Shown piece by piece: positions 1-7,638 of a stretch of 64,000 nt of DNA. The first letter of the stretch is position 1, and the number at the start of each line of letters is the position of its first letter. The position numbers and the translations under genes were made by a program. Under the pieces are notes generated by a model. That model did not search any database, was not told the DNA's origin, and worked only from the letters and a program-made list of their open reading frames with translations. The stretch is from Pandoraea eparura (lineage in GTDB: Bacteria > Pseudomonadota > Gammaproteobacteria > Burkholderiales > Burkholderiaceae), in contig NZ_CABPSH010000006.1 in the NCBI RefSeq assembly GCF_902459725.1, positions 124,001 through 188,000 of the forward strand, in the 5' to 3' direction.

Positions 1-93
1 CGCGGGAATTTCGGGCCGCGGGGTGTGAAACGGCGAATTGCACGTCGTCGTCGCACCTGTACCGCAATACGTTTGTAACTCGTAGAGGAAAGC

Positions 94-873
94 ATGGGTG
101 ACAAAGTAAGCGTCGAGCGAGACGGTGATATCGCGATCGTCTCGCTCGACAATCCGGGGCGACTCAATGCGCTCACGTTGTCGATGTGGCGCGAACTGGG
201 CGCGGCCATGAACGCGCTCTCGGACGAAGTCAGCGTTCGCTGTGTGGTTTTGCGTGGCGCGGGAACTCAGGCATTCGCCGCGGGTGCCGACATCAACGAA
301 TTTTCGACCTGTCGCGCGAATCGGGAACAGGCGCAAGCCTACGCCGAGGTCACAACCTCGGCGATGACGGCGATCGAGCAATGTCGGCACCCGGTCGTGG
401 CGATGGTTTATGGCGTATGCGTAGGGGGCGGGCTCGAAATTGCGTCGCTTTGCGACATTCGCATTTGTGGCGAGTCAAGCCGGTTCGGCGCGCCGGTCGG
501 GCGGCTTGGCCTGACGATGTCCTATGGCGAACTCGCTGCACTGATCAGACTGGTTGGTCGCTCGGTGGCGATGGAAATTGTGCTCGAAGGGCGCATTTTC
601 GACGCGCCCGCGTCGCTTGCCAACGGCATCGTCTCGCGCGTGGTGCCCGACAGCGAGGTGGAACGTGAAGCCATATCGACCGCTCGCCGTATCGCGCATG
701 GTGCACCGCTCGTTGCCCGTTGGCACAAGCATGCGGCCAATCGGCTCACGCGTTCGCCCGAGTTGTCGCGTGTCGAGATCGAATCCGCGCTCGACTGCTT
801 CGATACCGAGGACTTTCGCATCGGCGCTGAGGCATTCAGCGCCAAACAGAAACCAATCTTCAAGGGAAAGTGA
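94..873 (+). CDS. Enoyl-CoA hydratase/isomerase (crotonase-fold) protein
   Basis: This is a 259-residue crotonase-superfamily protein, the usual length, expected to act on an acyl-CoA in the cytoplasm. The oxyanion-hole segments are visible as AGADINEF (about residues 63-70) and VGGGLE (110-115). Glu115 corresponds to Glu144 of rat enoyl-CoA hydratase. The position of the second catalytic glutamate (rat Glu164, normally in a QPE motif) reads GAPV, so Val135 replaces it. The protein may therefore be an isomerase, a decarboxylase or another crotonase-type enzyme rather than a classical hydratase. The ATG has a good ribosome site (AGAGGAA, about 5 bases upstream). It is the first gene of a same-strand run reaching 9222, and the CoA-transferase start follows its stop by 1 base. 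The family is certain; the substrate is unknown. Confidence 0.85.
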   Translation: MGDKVSVERDGDIAIVSLDNPGRLNALTLSMWRELGAAMNALSDEVSVRCVVLRGAGTQAFAAGADINEFSTCRANREQAQAYAEVTTSAMTAIEQCRHPVVAMVYGVCVGGGLEIASLCDIRICGESSRFGAPVGRLGLTMSYGELAALIRLVGRSVAMEIVLEGRIFDAPASLANGIVSRVVPDSEVEREAISTARRIAHGAPLVARWHKHAANRLTRSPELSRVEIESALDCFDTEDFRIGAEAFSAKQKPIFKGK

Positions 874-874
874 A

Positions 875-2074
875 ATGGGTCCGCTGAATGGAATGAAAGT
901 TGTCGAGCTGGCACACATCATGTCCGGCCCGGTGTGCGGCATGATGCTGGCCGACATGGGGGCGGACGTCGTCAAAGTCGAGAAGGTGCCAGACGGGGAC
1001 GACTCGCGGCGCTTCTCGCCCATCCTGCCGGGCGGCGAGTCCGCATCGTTCATGATCGTCAATCGCAACAAGCGGGGAATCGGCCTCAATCTCAAAAGTG
1101 AGAGTGGGCGAGGCGTGCTTAAACGTTTGCTCGCTGATGCCGATGTGGTCACCGAAAACTATCGAGCGGGGACGATGGAGAAGTTTGGCCTCGGCTACGA
1201 CACGTTGAAAGTGATCAATCCCGGTCTCATTTATTGCGCGATATCCGGCTTCGGGCGTACCGGCCCGTTCAGCGAAAAGGGCGGCTTCGATTTGATCGCG
1301 CAGGGCATGAGCGGCATGATGAGCATGACGGGCGAGGAAGGGCGTGAACCCGTCAAGGCGGGCTCCCCCGTCGCCGATATCAACTCAGGCATTCTCGCCG
1401 CACTCGGTATTGCGGCGGCGTATGCGCAGAAGCTGCGAACGGGACGAGGCCAGATGGTCGACACGTCCCTGTTCGAGGCGGGCTTGCAGCAGATGTACTG
1501 GCCAGCAGCGAGCTATCTCGCCGACGGCACATTGCTGCCAAAGATGGGCTCCGCAAACTCCACGAGCGCGCCTTACCAGGTGTTTAAAACCAGTGACGGC
1601 TGGATCAACATTGGTGCTGCCAACCAAAGCAATTACGAGCGTTTGCTCGAAGTGTTGAACGCACCGCAGCTCGCAACGGATTCCCGCTTCGAGACCAATG
1701 CGCTTCGGCTCGCGCATCGAGACGAACTCGTCGCCATCCTCAACGAAATCCTCGTTCGGCGCACCACTGCGGACTGGATGACGCGCTTCGATGAGATTGG
1801 ATTGCCTGCCGGACCCGTGCTCGATATCGCCGCCGCACTGGCGCACCCGCAGACCATTGCCCGTGACATGATCGTCGAGACTGAGCACCCGGTGGCCGGG
1901 AAGGTTCGGGGCCTCGGGTTGCCCATCCATTTCTCCGAGGGGGAGCGCACGGGCAGCCGCCCGGCGCCGCTGCTCGGTCAACACACGAGGGAGGTGCTCA
2001 GGGAAGCAGGCTACACGGCCGACGAGGTCGACCGACTGATCGAAGAAAAGGCAGTGATTGCATTGGCAAAGTAA
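875..2074 (+). CDS. CaiB/BaiF (class III) CoA-transferase
   Basis: This 399-residue protein belongs to the formyl-CoA transferase/CaiB/BaiF family, which moves CoA from a donor acyl-CoA to a carboxylic acid in the cytoplasm. The start at 875 was chosen because MGPLNGMKVVELAH is the canonical family N-terminus and the ATG lies 1 base after the upstream stop; an in-frame extension further upstream is only shadow sequence. The catalytic aspartate of the family (Asp169 in formyl-CoA transferase) is present as Asp168 in PVADINSG. The length is normal for the family (about 400). With the crotonase protein before it and the thioesterase at 5148, it suggests that the imported acid is handled as a CoA ester. 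The substrate cannot be read from the sequence. Confidence 0.9.
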   Translation: MGPLNGMKVVELAHIMSGPVCGMMLADMGADVVKVEKVPDGDDSRRFSPILPGGESASFMIVNRNKRGIGLNLKSESGRGVLKRLLADADVVTENYRAGTMEKFGLGYDTLKVINPGLIYCAISGFGRTGPFSEKGGFDLIAQGMSGMMSMTGEEGREPVKAGSPVADINSGILAALGIAAAYAQKLRTGRGQMVDTSLFEAGLQQMYWPAASYLADGTLLPKMGSANSTSAPYQVFKTSDGWINIGAANQSNYERLLEVLNAPQLATDSRFETNALRLAHRDELVAILNEILVRRTTADWMTRFDEIGLPAGPVLDIAAALAHPQTIARDMIVETEHPVAGKVRGLGLPIHFSEGERTGSRPAPLLGQHTREVLREAGYTADEVDRLIEEKAVIALAK

Positions 2075-2158
2075 CGGTGAACAGGGCGTGTGAAAGCGGG
2101 TCCTTACGTGGTCAAAGACGCGACACATCGCGCATGACGAAAAGATTAGGAGACGAAT

Positions 2159-3190
2159 ATGAGTGGAACGATATCCCGTCGGAATTTCCTGACGACGGCA
2201 GGCGTGGCCGTGGCCGCAACGGCGACCGCCTTGGTGCAGTCAAAGCTCGCGTTTGGACAGGGGGCGCCTATCGTACTCAAGTACGCGAGCAGCCTGCCAG
2301 ATAGTCATCCGCTCAACGCCCACATGCGTAACGCGTCGGCGGCGATCAAGAAAGAAACGAACGGTCGGGTCGACCTGCAGATCTATGCGAATGCGCAGAT
2401 GGGCGGTGATACCGACATGCTTTCGCAGGTTCGTGCAGGCGGGGTGGATTTCATTCCGTTGCCCGGGGCCATTCTCTCGACGCTCATTCCCGTCGCCTCG
2501 ATCGAAAGCGTGCCGTTCGCATTCAAGAACTACGATGAAGTGTGGGCCGCGATGGACGGCGATCTCGGCAAGCACGTGAGGGCAGAGGCAGCGAAAGCGG
2601 GCCTCATCGCGATGGACAAGGTATGGAACAACGGCTTTCGGGAAATTACCAGTTCCACGCGTCCCATCAAGACGCCGGCCGACCTCAAGGGCTTCAAGAT
2701 TCGCGTGCTTGTGAGTCCGCTATGGACATCCATGTTCAAGGCGTTCGGTGCGGCCCCGACCGGTATCAGCATCAATGAGACCTATTCAGCCCTTCAGACC
2801 AAGGTGGTCGAAGGGCAGGAGAATCCGCTGGTGGTAGTGCAGTCCACGCGCCTTTATGAGGTCCAGAAATACTGCTCTTTAACCGGACACATCTGGAATG
2901 GCTTCTGGCTGCTGGCGAGTGGGAAAACCTGGCCAAAGGTTCCGAAGGACCTGCAGGAGATCATCGCGAGGCATATCAATGCCGCGGCCATGAAGCAACG
3001 CGAGGAAGTCATTGCACTCAATCAAAGCCTGGAACCCACGCTGAGCGCCAAGGGCATCATTTTCAACACGGTCGACCAACAGCTATTCCGTTCCGAATTG
3101 CAGAGAAAAGGTTTCTACGCGGAATGGAAGAAGAAGTATGGCGACGCGGCATGGGCCCTGCTGGAGAAGTACTCCGGGCAGCTTTCCTGA
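2159..3190 (+). CDS. TRAP transporter solute-binding protein, DctP family
   Basis: This is a 343-residue periplasmic binding protein of a tripartite ATP-independent (TRAP) transporter. The N-terminus has a twin-arginine motif, SRRNFL, followed by a hydrophobic stretch and a likely cleavage site after about residue 33, so export through Tat is probable. Family signatures include the GGDTDML segment, the NNGFREIT segment and EWKKKYG near the C-terminus. DctP proteins bind a carboxylate through a conserved arginine, here probably in FKIRVL. The ribosome site TTAGGAGACGAAT precedes the ATG. The fused permease gene starts 13 bases after the stop. The protein is clearly paralogous to the DctP at 32835, with long matching segments such as YSALQT and YEVQK. 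The ligand is probably an organic or sugar acid. Confidence 0.93.
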   Translation: MSGTISRRNFLTTAGVAVAATATALVQSKLAFGQGAPIVLKYASSLPDSHPLNAHMRNASAAIKKETNGRVDLQIYANAQMGGDTDMLSQVRAGGVDFIPLPGAILSTLIPVASIESVPFAFKNYDEVWAAMDGDLGKHVRAEAAKAGLIAMDKVWNNGFREITSSTRPIKTPADLKGFKIRVLVSPLWTSMFKAFGAAPTGISINETYSALQTKVVEGQENPLVVVQSTRLYEVQKYCSLTGHIWNGFWLLASGKTWPKVPKDLQEIIARHINAAAMKQREEVIALNQSLEPTLSAKGIIFNTVDQQLFRSELQRKGFYAEWKKKYGDAAWALLEKYSGQLS

Positions 3191-3203
3191 GGAAGGACGG
3201 ATC

Positions 3204-5102
3204 ATGAGCACTGAGATTTCTATGGGAAACCTTCCGTTGACGGGGGCGAGCAAGCCGCTGGGGCCAGTGGGAAGGGTTGGGCATGTCCTCGATGTGTGCA
3301 TCCGCTGGTCAACCGAGCTTTGTGCGGCAGCGCTGGTCGTGAGCGAGGTTGTCCTGCTGTTCGCAAACGTGTTCTACCGGTACGTGCTGCATGATCCGCT
3401 CATCTGGGGTGACGAACTGGCGACGCTGCTGTTTATCTGGCTTGCCATGCTGGGGGCGGTCATTGCATTGCGCCGCAACGAACACATGCGATTGACGACG
3501 TTCATTGCGCATTTGCCGCCTTCCCGACGCGCGTTTGTCGATACCTTTGGCTCCGTCATCGTAATTGCTTTCATGCTCGCGCTGCTCTCGCCCGCGTGGG
3601 CGTATGTTTCAGAGGAGTGGGCGATCACAAGTGCGGCGCTGGAAATCTCCAATGGATATCGCGTCGCGGCGCTGGCAATTGGGCTGACGCTGATGCTCGC
3701 CATCTCCGTGGCGCGCCTCATGGAGCAGGCTCGTGCGCTGCACTTCTTCGTGTCGGCGGGGATCGCGGCCGGCATCACGCTCGCGCTCCTGACCCTGAGG
3801 ACGGAGATGATCGCGCTTGGCAACTGGAACCTTGTTATTTTCTTTGTGGTGGCCGTCGTTTTCATGATCGTGATCGGTGTGCCGATCATGGCCGCATTCG
3901 GTCTGTCCACAGTGGCATATCTTTGCACCGTGACGTCGACGCCCATGCTCATCGTGATGGGTCGAATCGACGAGGGTATGTCGAGCCTTATCCTTCTCGC
4001 CATTCCGCTTTTCGTGTTTCTTGGCGCACTGATCGAGGCAATGGGCATGGCCCAGGCGATGATCCGCTTCCTCGCGTCGCTGATCGGGCACTTCAAGGGC
4101 GGGCTGTCCTACGTGCTGATCGGCGCGATCTATCTGGTGAGCGGAATTTCCGGGTCGAAAGCGGCGGATATGGCGGCCGTTGCTCCCGCGTTGTTCCCCG
4201 AGATGAAGGCGCGGGGAGAGGACGAGAACGAGTTGGTCGCGATGCTGAGCGCGTCCGGTGCCATGTCGGAAACCATCCCACCCAGCCTCGTGCTGATCAC
4301 GATCGGCTCGGTCACGGGGGTATCGATATCCGCGCTGTTCACAGGCGGGTTCATGCCTGCCGTCGTGGGCGCGATAGCCATGATTGTCGTCATCTGGTTG
4401 AAGAATCGAAAGCGCGATCTCCAGGAAGTGGAGCGCTCCAGGCCGCGCGACATTGGCAAGGCGTTCCTCATTGCTTTGCCCGCACTTGCGCTGCCATTCG
4501 TAATTCGCGCGGCGGTTGTCGAAGGAATTGCGACGGCTACGGAGGTCGCCTCCGTCGGTGTGGCTTACACGTTCGTCGTTGGCCTGACGTTTTATCGGTC
4601 GTTCGATTGGAAGCGGCTCTATCCGATCATCGTCAGCACGGCGTCGCTCTCGGGGGCGATCCTCATCATTATCGGATGTGCGACGGCGATGGCGTGGGCG
4701 TTGACCCAGTCGGGCTTTTCTCGCCAACTGACCGATCTCATGGCCCATGCGCCAGGTGGCGCCACCGGGTTCCTTCTGATCTCGGCGATCGCATTCGTTG
4801 TGCTGGGCAGTTTTCTGGAGGGAATTCCGGCCATTGTGCTCTTTGGGCCCTTGTTGTTCCCTGTCGCACGAGCACTGGGCATCAACGAGGTGCAGTACGC
4901 CATGGTCGCAATTTTCGCCATGGGACTGGGGTTGTTCGCGCCTCCGTTCGGCGTCGGATTCTACGCTGCGTGTGCGATCGCGAAAGTCGATCCGGATGGT
5001 GCGATGAAGCGCGTTTGGCCCTACCTCGGTGCGCTCGCAGTGGCGTTGCTGGTGCTTGTTGCCGTGCCTTGGGTGTCGACTGGCTTCCTGCCCGCAACGT
5101 GA
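3204..5102 (+). CDS. TRAP transporter fused permease (DctQ-DctM)
   Basis: This 632-residue integral inner-membrane protein joins the small DctQ subunit (about residues 25-185, four membrane segments, with the WGDELA loop) to the large DctM subunit (about 205 onward, some twelve segments). The DctM signatures GISGSKAADMAA and ETIPPS are present. Together with the DctP at 2159 it makes a complete sodium- or proton-driven uptake system. The start at 3204 (MSTEISMG) sits 13 bases after the DctP stop, behind GAGGAAGGACGG; an in-frame extension into the DctP gene is not needed. Fused DctQM proteins are common in proteobacteria. A close paralog with the same fusion lies at 33889. Confidence 0.93.
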   Translation: MSTEISMGNLPLTGASKPLGPVGRVGHVLDVCIRWSTELCAAALVVSEVVLLFANVFYRYVLHDPLIWGDELATLLFIWLAMLGAVIALRRNEHMRLTTFIAHLPPSRRAFVDTFGSVIVIAFMLALLSPAWAYVSEEWAITSAALEISNGYRVAALAIGLTLMLAISVARLMEQARALHFFVSAGIAAGITLALLTLRTEMIALGNWNLVIFFVVAVVFMIVIGVPIMAAFGLSTVAYLCTVTSTPMLIVMGRIDEGMSSLILLAIPLFVFLGALIEAMGMAQAMIRFLASLIGHFKGGLSYVLIGAIYLVSGISGSKAADMAAVAPALFPEMKARGEDENELVAMLSASGAMSETIPPSLVLITIGSVTGVSISALFTGGFMPAVVGAIAMIVVIWLKNRKRDLQEVERSRPRDIGKAFLIALPALALPFVIRAAVVEGIATATEVASVGVAYTFVVGLTFYRSFDWKRLYPIIVSTASLSGAILIIIGCATAMAWALTQSGFSRQLTDLMAHAPGGATGFLLISAIAFVVLGSFLEGIPAIVLFGPLLFPVARALGINEVQYAMVAIFAMGLGLFAPPFGVGFYAACAIAKVDPDGAMKRVWPYLGALAVALLVLVAVPWVSTGFLPAT

Positions 5103-5147
5103 AGTTCGATGCATTCTCATTGACTGCCTGATTGGATAATTTCGCCG

Positions 5148-5564
5148 ATGATCAAAGATTCCCTGCGTGTTGGCACGGTGTTCTCGCGCACGCTTGAAGT
5201 TGACCGCGCTCGCACCATTTCATTTCTCGGCGAGGCGCTGCGCGTCTACGCGACACCGCAGTTGGTCAACGACATTGAGCAGGTCTGTCTTGACGGATTG
5301 CTTGGTCATATTGACATCGGCGAGAACTCCGTTGGCACGGCCGTCGATATCGTTCACACGGGGGCGACGCTGCTCGGCATGCGCGTGCGCATTGGCGTGA
5401 CGGTTACCAAAATCGAAGGGCGCAACGTCACGTTCGATATCTCGGTATTCGACGACATTGAACAGGTGTGTGCCGGAAGCCATTCGCGCTTCGTGGTGAA
5501 CGTCGAAAAGCTCAAGTCGCGGGTAGCGGACAAGGCAAGCCATGCGGGAACGGTCGGTTTATGA
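5148..5564 (+). CDS. FlK-like thioesterase (hotdog fold)
   Basis: This 138-residue protein resembles fluoroacetyl-CoA thioesterase FlK and its housekeeping relatives along its whole length, including the opening MIKDSLRVG, the SVGTAV segment and VHTGAT. By my alignment to FlK from memory, the catalytic triad Thr/Glu/His of FlK (Thr42, Glu50, His76) corresponds to Thr36, Glu44 and His70 here, so hydrolysis of an acyl-CoA is likely. Fluoroacetate itself is not implied, because most relatives act on other short acyl-CoAs. It lies 45 bases after the permease gene in the same run and close to a CoA-transferase, so it probably releases CoA from a pathway intermediate or clears a dead-end thioester. 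Confidence 0.75.
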   Translation: MIKDSLRVGTVFSRTLEVDRARTISFLGEALRVYATPQLVNDIEQVCLDGLLGHIDIGENSVGTAVDIVHTGATLLGMRVRIGVTVTKIEGRNVTFDISVFDDIEQVCAGSHSRFVVNVEKLKSRVADKASHAGTVGL

Positions 5565-5607
5565 AGGGCAGCAGACGGACAGTCGCACGCCTGGAGCGCA
5601 TACGGCA

Positions 5608-6549
5608 ATGAATCATATCGACAAGACGACGCCAATTGACGATAACGTGATACCCATCGTCGATGCGCATCACCATCTGTGGAATTTATCCTCGGGGCGC
5701 TATCCCTGGTTGCAGGACGCGTATAACGACGACTTTTTCCTGGGTGACTATCGCGCTATCTGTCGTGACTTTCTACCGCAGCACTTCTTGGAAAATGTTG
5801 GCACACAGCCGGTTATCGCGACCGTCCATGTCGAAGCCGAACGTGCGCGCGACGAACAGGTCGCCGAGACACGGTGGTTGCACGAAGTGCATGCCAAGCA
5901 TATGTTCCCGAACGCAGTCGTCGCACATGCGTGGTTCGACCGGCCAGATACGGAAGAGATTCTCGCGCGCCACGCCGCGTTTTCGCTGGTTCGCGGCATT
6001 CGCTCCAAGCCGGTAACGTCACACCGGCCAAGCGATTCGGTCAAGGGGGTGTCCGGCACGATGCAGGATCCGGCCTGGCTGCGTGGCTTTTCCCTGCTGG
6101 AGAGATTTGGCCTGTCATGGGATTTGCGTGTGCCGCCTTGGCATCTTCCCGATGCAGCGGAAGTCGCGCGTCAGTTCCCGAAGACCATGATCGCGCTGAA
6201 TCATACGGGGTTTCCCTGGGATCGGAGTCCAGAGGGACTGGCGCATTGGCGCGGCTGGATGGAGCAACTTGCGAAGCAACCGAACGTTTTCGTGAAACTC
6301 TCGGAGTTTGGTCTCCCGGATGCACCTTGGCGCTACGAGGACAACCGGCAAATCGTGCTCGATGCCGTGTCGATATTTGGTGCCGATCGATGTATGTTCG
6401 CGAGCAATTTTCCAGTAGCTGGCCTGCGCGTGCGTTACGACGTGCTCGTCGCGAGCATGCGCGCCATGCTCGAACCGCTGGGGCGAGACGCCCAGGAGAA
6501 GATCTTCTTTCGGAACGCGTTGCGATTCTATCGGATCGATCTGCGCTGA
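5608..6549 (+). CDS. Amidohydrolase-2 / COG3618 metal-dependent TIM-barrel hydrolase
   Basis: This 313-residue protein is a COG3618-type hydrolase (amidohydrolase superfamily, PF04909), a group that includes lactonases such as 2-pyrone-4,6-dicarboxylate lactonase and fuconolactonase-like enzymes. The N-terminal metal motif is DAHHHLW (residues 19-25). Later family signatures include ALNHTGFPWD and FASNFPV near the C-terminus. I chose the ATG at 5608 because the sequence homologous to the neighbouring paralog begins soon after it and GGAG lies about 11 bases upstream. An ATG at 5542, overlapping the thioesterase gene, gives a 335-residue version. It likely opens a lactone or hydrolyses a ring in the cytoplasm. 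The next gene is a related paralog. Confidence 0.82.
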   Translation: MNHIDKTTPIDDNVIPIVDAHHHLWNLSSGRYPWLQDAYNDDFFLGDYRAICRDFLPQHFLENVGTQPVIATVHVEAERARDEQVAETRWLHEVHAKHMFPNAVVAHAWFDRPDTEEILARHAAFSLVRGIRSKPVTSHRPSDSVKGVSGTMQDPAWLRGFSLLERFGLSWDLRVPPWHLPDAAEVARQFPKTMIALNHTGFPWDRSPEGLAHWRGWMEQLAKQPNVFVKLSEFGLPDAPWRYEDNRQIVLDAVSIFGADRCMFASNFPVAGLRVRYDVLVASMRAMLEPLGRDAQEKIFFRNALRFYRIDLR

Positions 6550-6643
6550 TCTTGCGTAATCCGCTTCGATTTGACGTTTCCCATGATCCGGCAACACGTC
6601 ACGCCGGAATTTACATATAAGACCTTCGAGGATAGCGACGCCC

Positions 6644-7624
6644 ATGTCAGACGACCTTCACGATTCGGACGCGGTGCTGGGTGCGTCAGCACTACGACGT
6701 CGCTTCCTCGAAACAGGCGCTGACGATGATTTGCCCATCGCAGATGCCCATCAGCATTTCTTTGACGTCGACCGGAACCACTACCCGTGGCTCTCGGACA
6801 AGCCGGTCGACAATTTTCGTTATGGCAACTACGACAAGATACGGCGAACCTTCCTGCCAGACGATTACTTTCGCGCGACGGGGCGTCATCGGGTGGTGAA
6901 AACAGTACTTATCGAAGCGGAGTGGAACCCGGCAGATCCCCTGGGCGAATTACAGTGGGTGGAAGCGCTCGCGCACGACCAAGGTTTCCCGCACGCCATG
7001 TCCGCACAGGTGTGGCTTGACAGGGATGATGTGAATCAGGTGCTCGACACGTACGCCCGCCATCCGCTCGTCAAGGGAGTCCGTCACAAGCCGACGGCCG
7101 TTGCGCGCCATGAGTACTCGTCCGGCTTCACCGCACCGGGATCGATGCGCGATCCAGCATGGCGTGACGGCTATGCCGGACTCGGGCCGCGAGCGTTGCT
7201 CTTCGAGCTTCAGGTGAACTGGTGGCATTTCGGCGAGGCAGCCGAGCTTGCGCGCGATTTCCCGCAGACGCAGATCGTCATCAATCACACCGGTCTGCCA
7301 GCCGATCGTTCGGACGACGGGCTACGCGCGTGGCGACTGGCATTGGAGACGGTCGCCCGCGAGGGGAATGTGCATCTTAAGATTTCAGGCATTTGTGTGC
7401 CAGGTCAGCGATGGAGCGTCGAGGGCAACGGACCAGTCGTCCGCACGGCGATCGACGTGTTCGGTACGCATCGCTGTTCATTCGCAAGTAATTATCCGGT
7501 CGATACGGTAGTGGACGATATGACCGACATCTTCGATGGCTTCAAGGCGATCGCGCGAGCGTATTCCGTCGAAGATCGGCTAAGGCTTTTTTATGACAAC
7601 ACAGCCAGGGTCTATGACCTCTGA
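6644..7624 (+). CDS. Amidohydrolase-2 / COG3618 metal-dependent TIM-barrel hydrolase
   Basis: This 326-residue paralog of the preceding gene carries the metal-binding DAHQHFF motif near residue 25, VINHTGLPAD in the middle and FASNYPV near the C-terminus. It is expected to be a cytoplasmic lactonase or hydrolase of the amidohydrolase superfamily. It lies 94 bases after the previous gene and 14 bases before the aldehyde dehydrogenase. Two divergent COG3618 proteins in tandem suggest two successive hydrolytic steps, or two related substrates, in one pathway. The ATG at 6644 has only a weak ribosome site (ATAGCGACGCCC), but the protein aligns with its neighbour from the start. The exact reaction is unknown. 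Confidence 0.85.
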   Translation: MSDDLHDSDAVLGASALRRRFLETGADDDLPIADAHQHFFDVDRNHYPWLSDKPVDNFRYGNYDKIRRTFLPDDYFRATGRHRVVKTVLIEAEWNPADPLGELQWVEALAHDQGFPHAMSAQVWLDRDDVNQVLDTYARHPLVKGVRHKPTAVARHEYSSGFTAPGSMRDPAWRDGYAGLGPRALLFELQVNWWHFGEAAELARDFPQTQIVINHTGLPADRSDDGLRAWRLALETVAREGNVHLKISGICVPGQRWSVEGNGPVVRTAIDVFGTHRCSFASNYPVDTVVDDMTDIFDGFKAIARAYSVEDRLRLFYDNTARVYDL

Positions 7625-7638
7625 CATGGGAGCATGCG

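Noticed and set aside
3609-5120. A 503-residue antisense frame opposite the first TRAP permease
   Set aside because: Same shadow pattern as for the second permease, with no recognisable domain.
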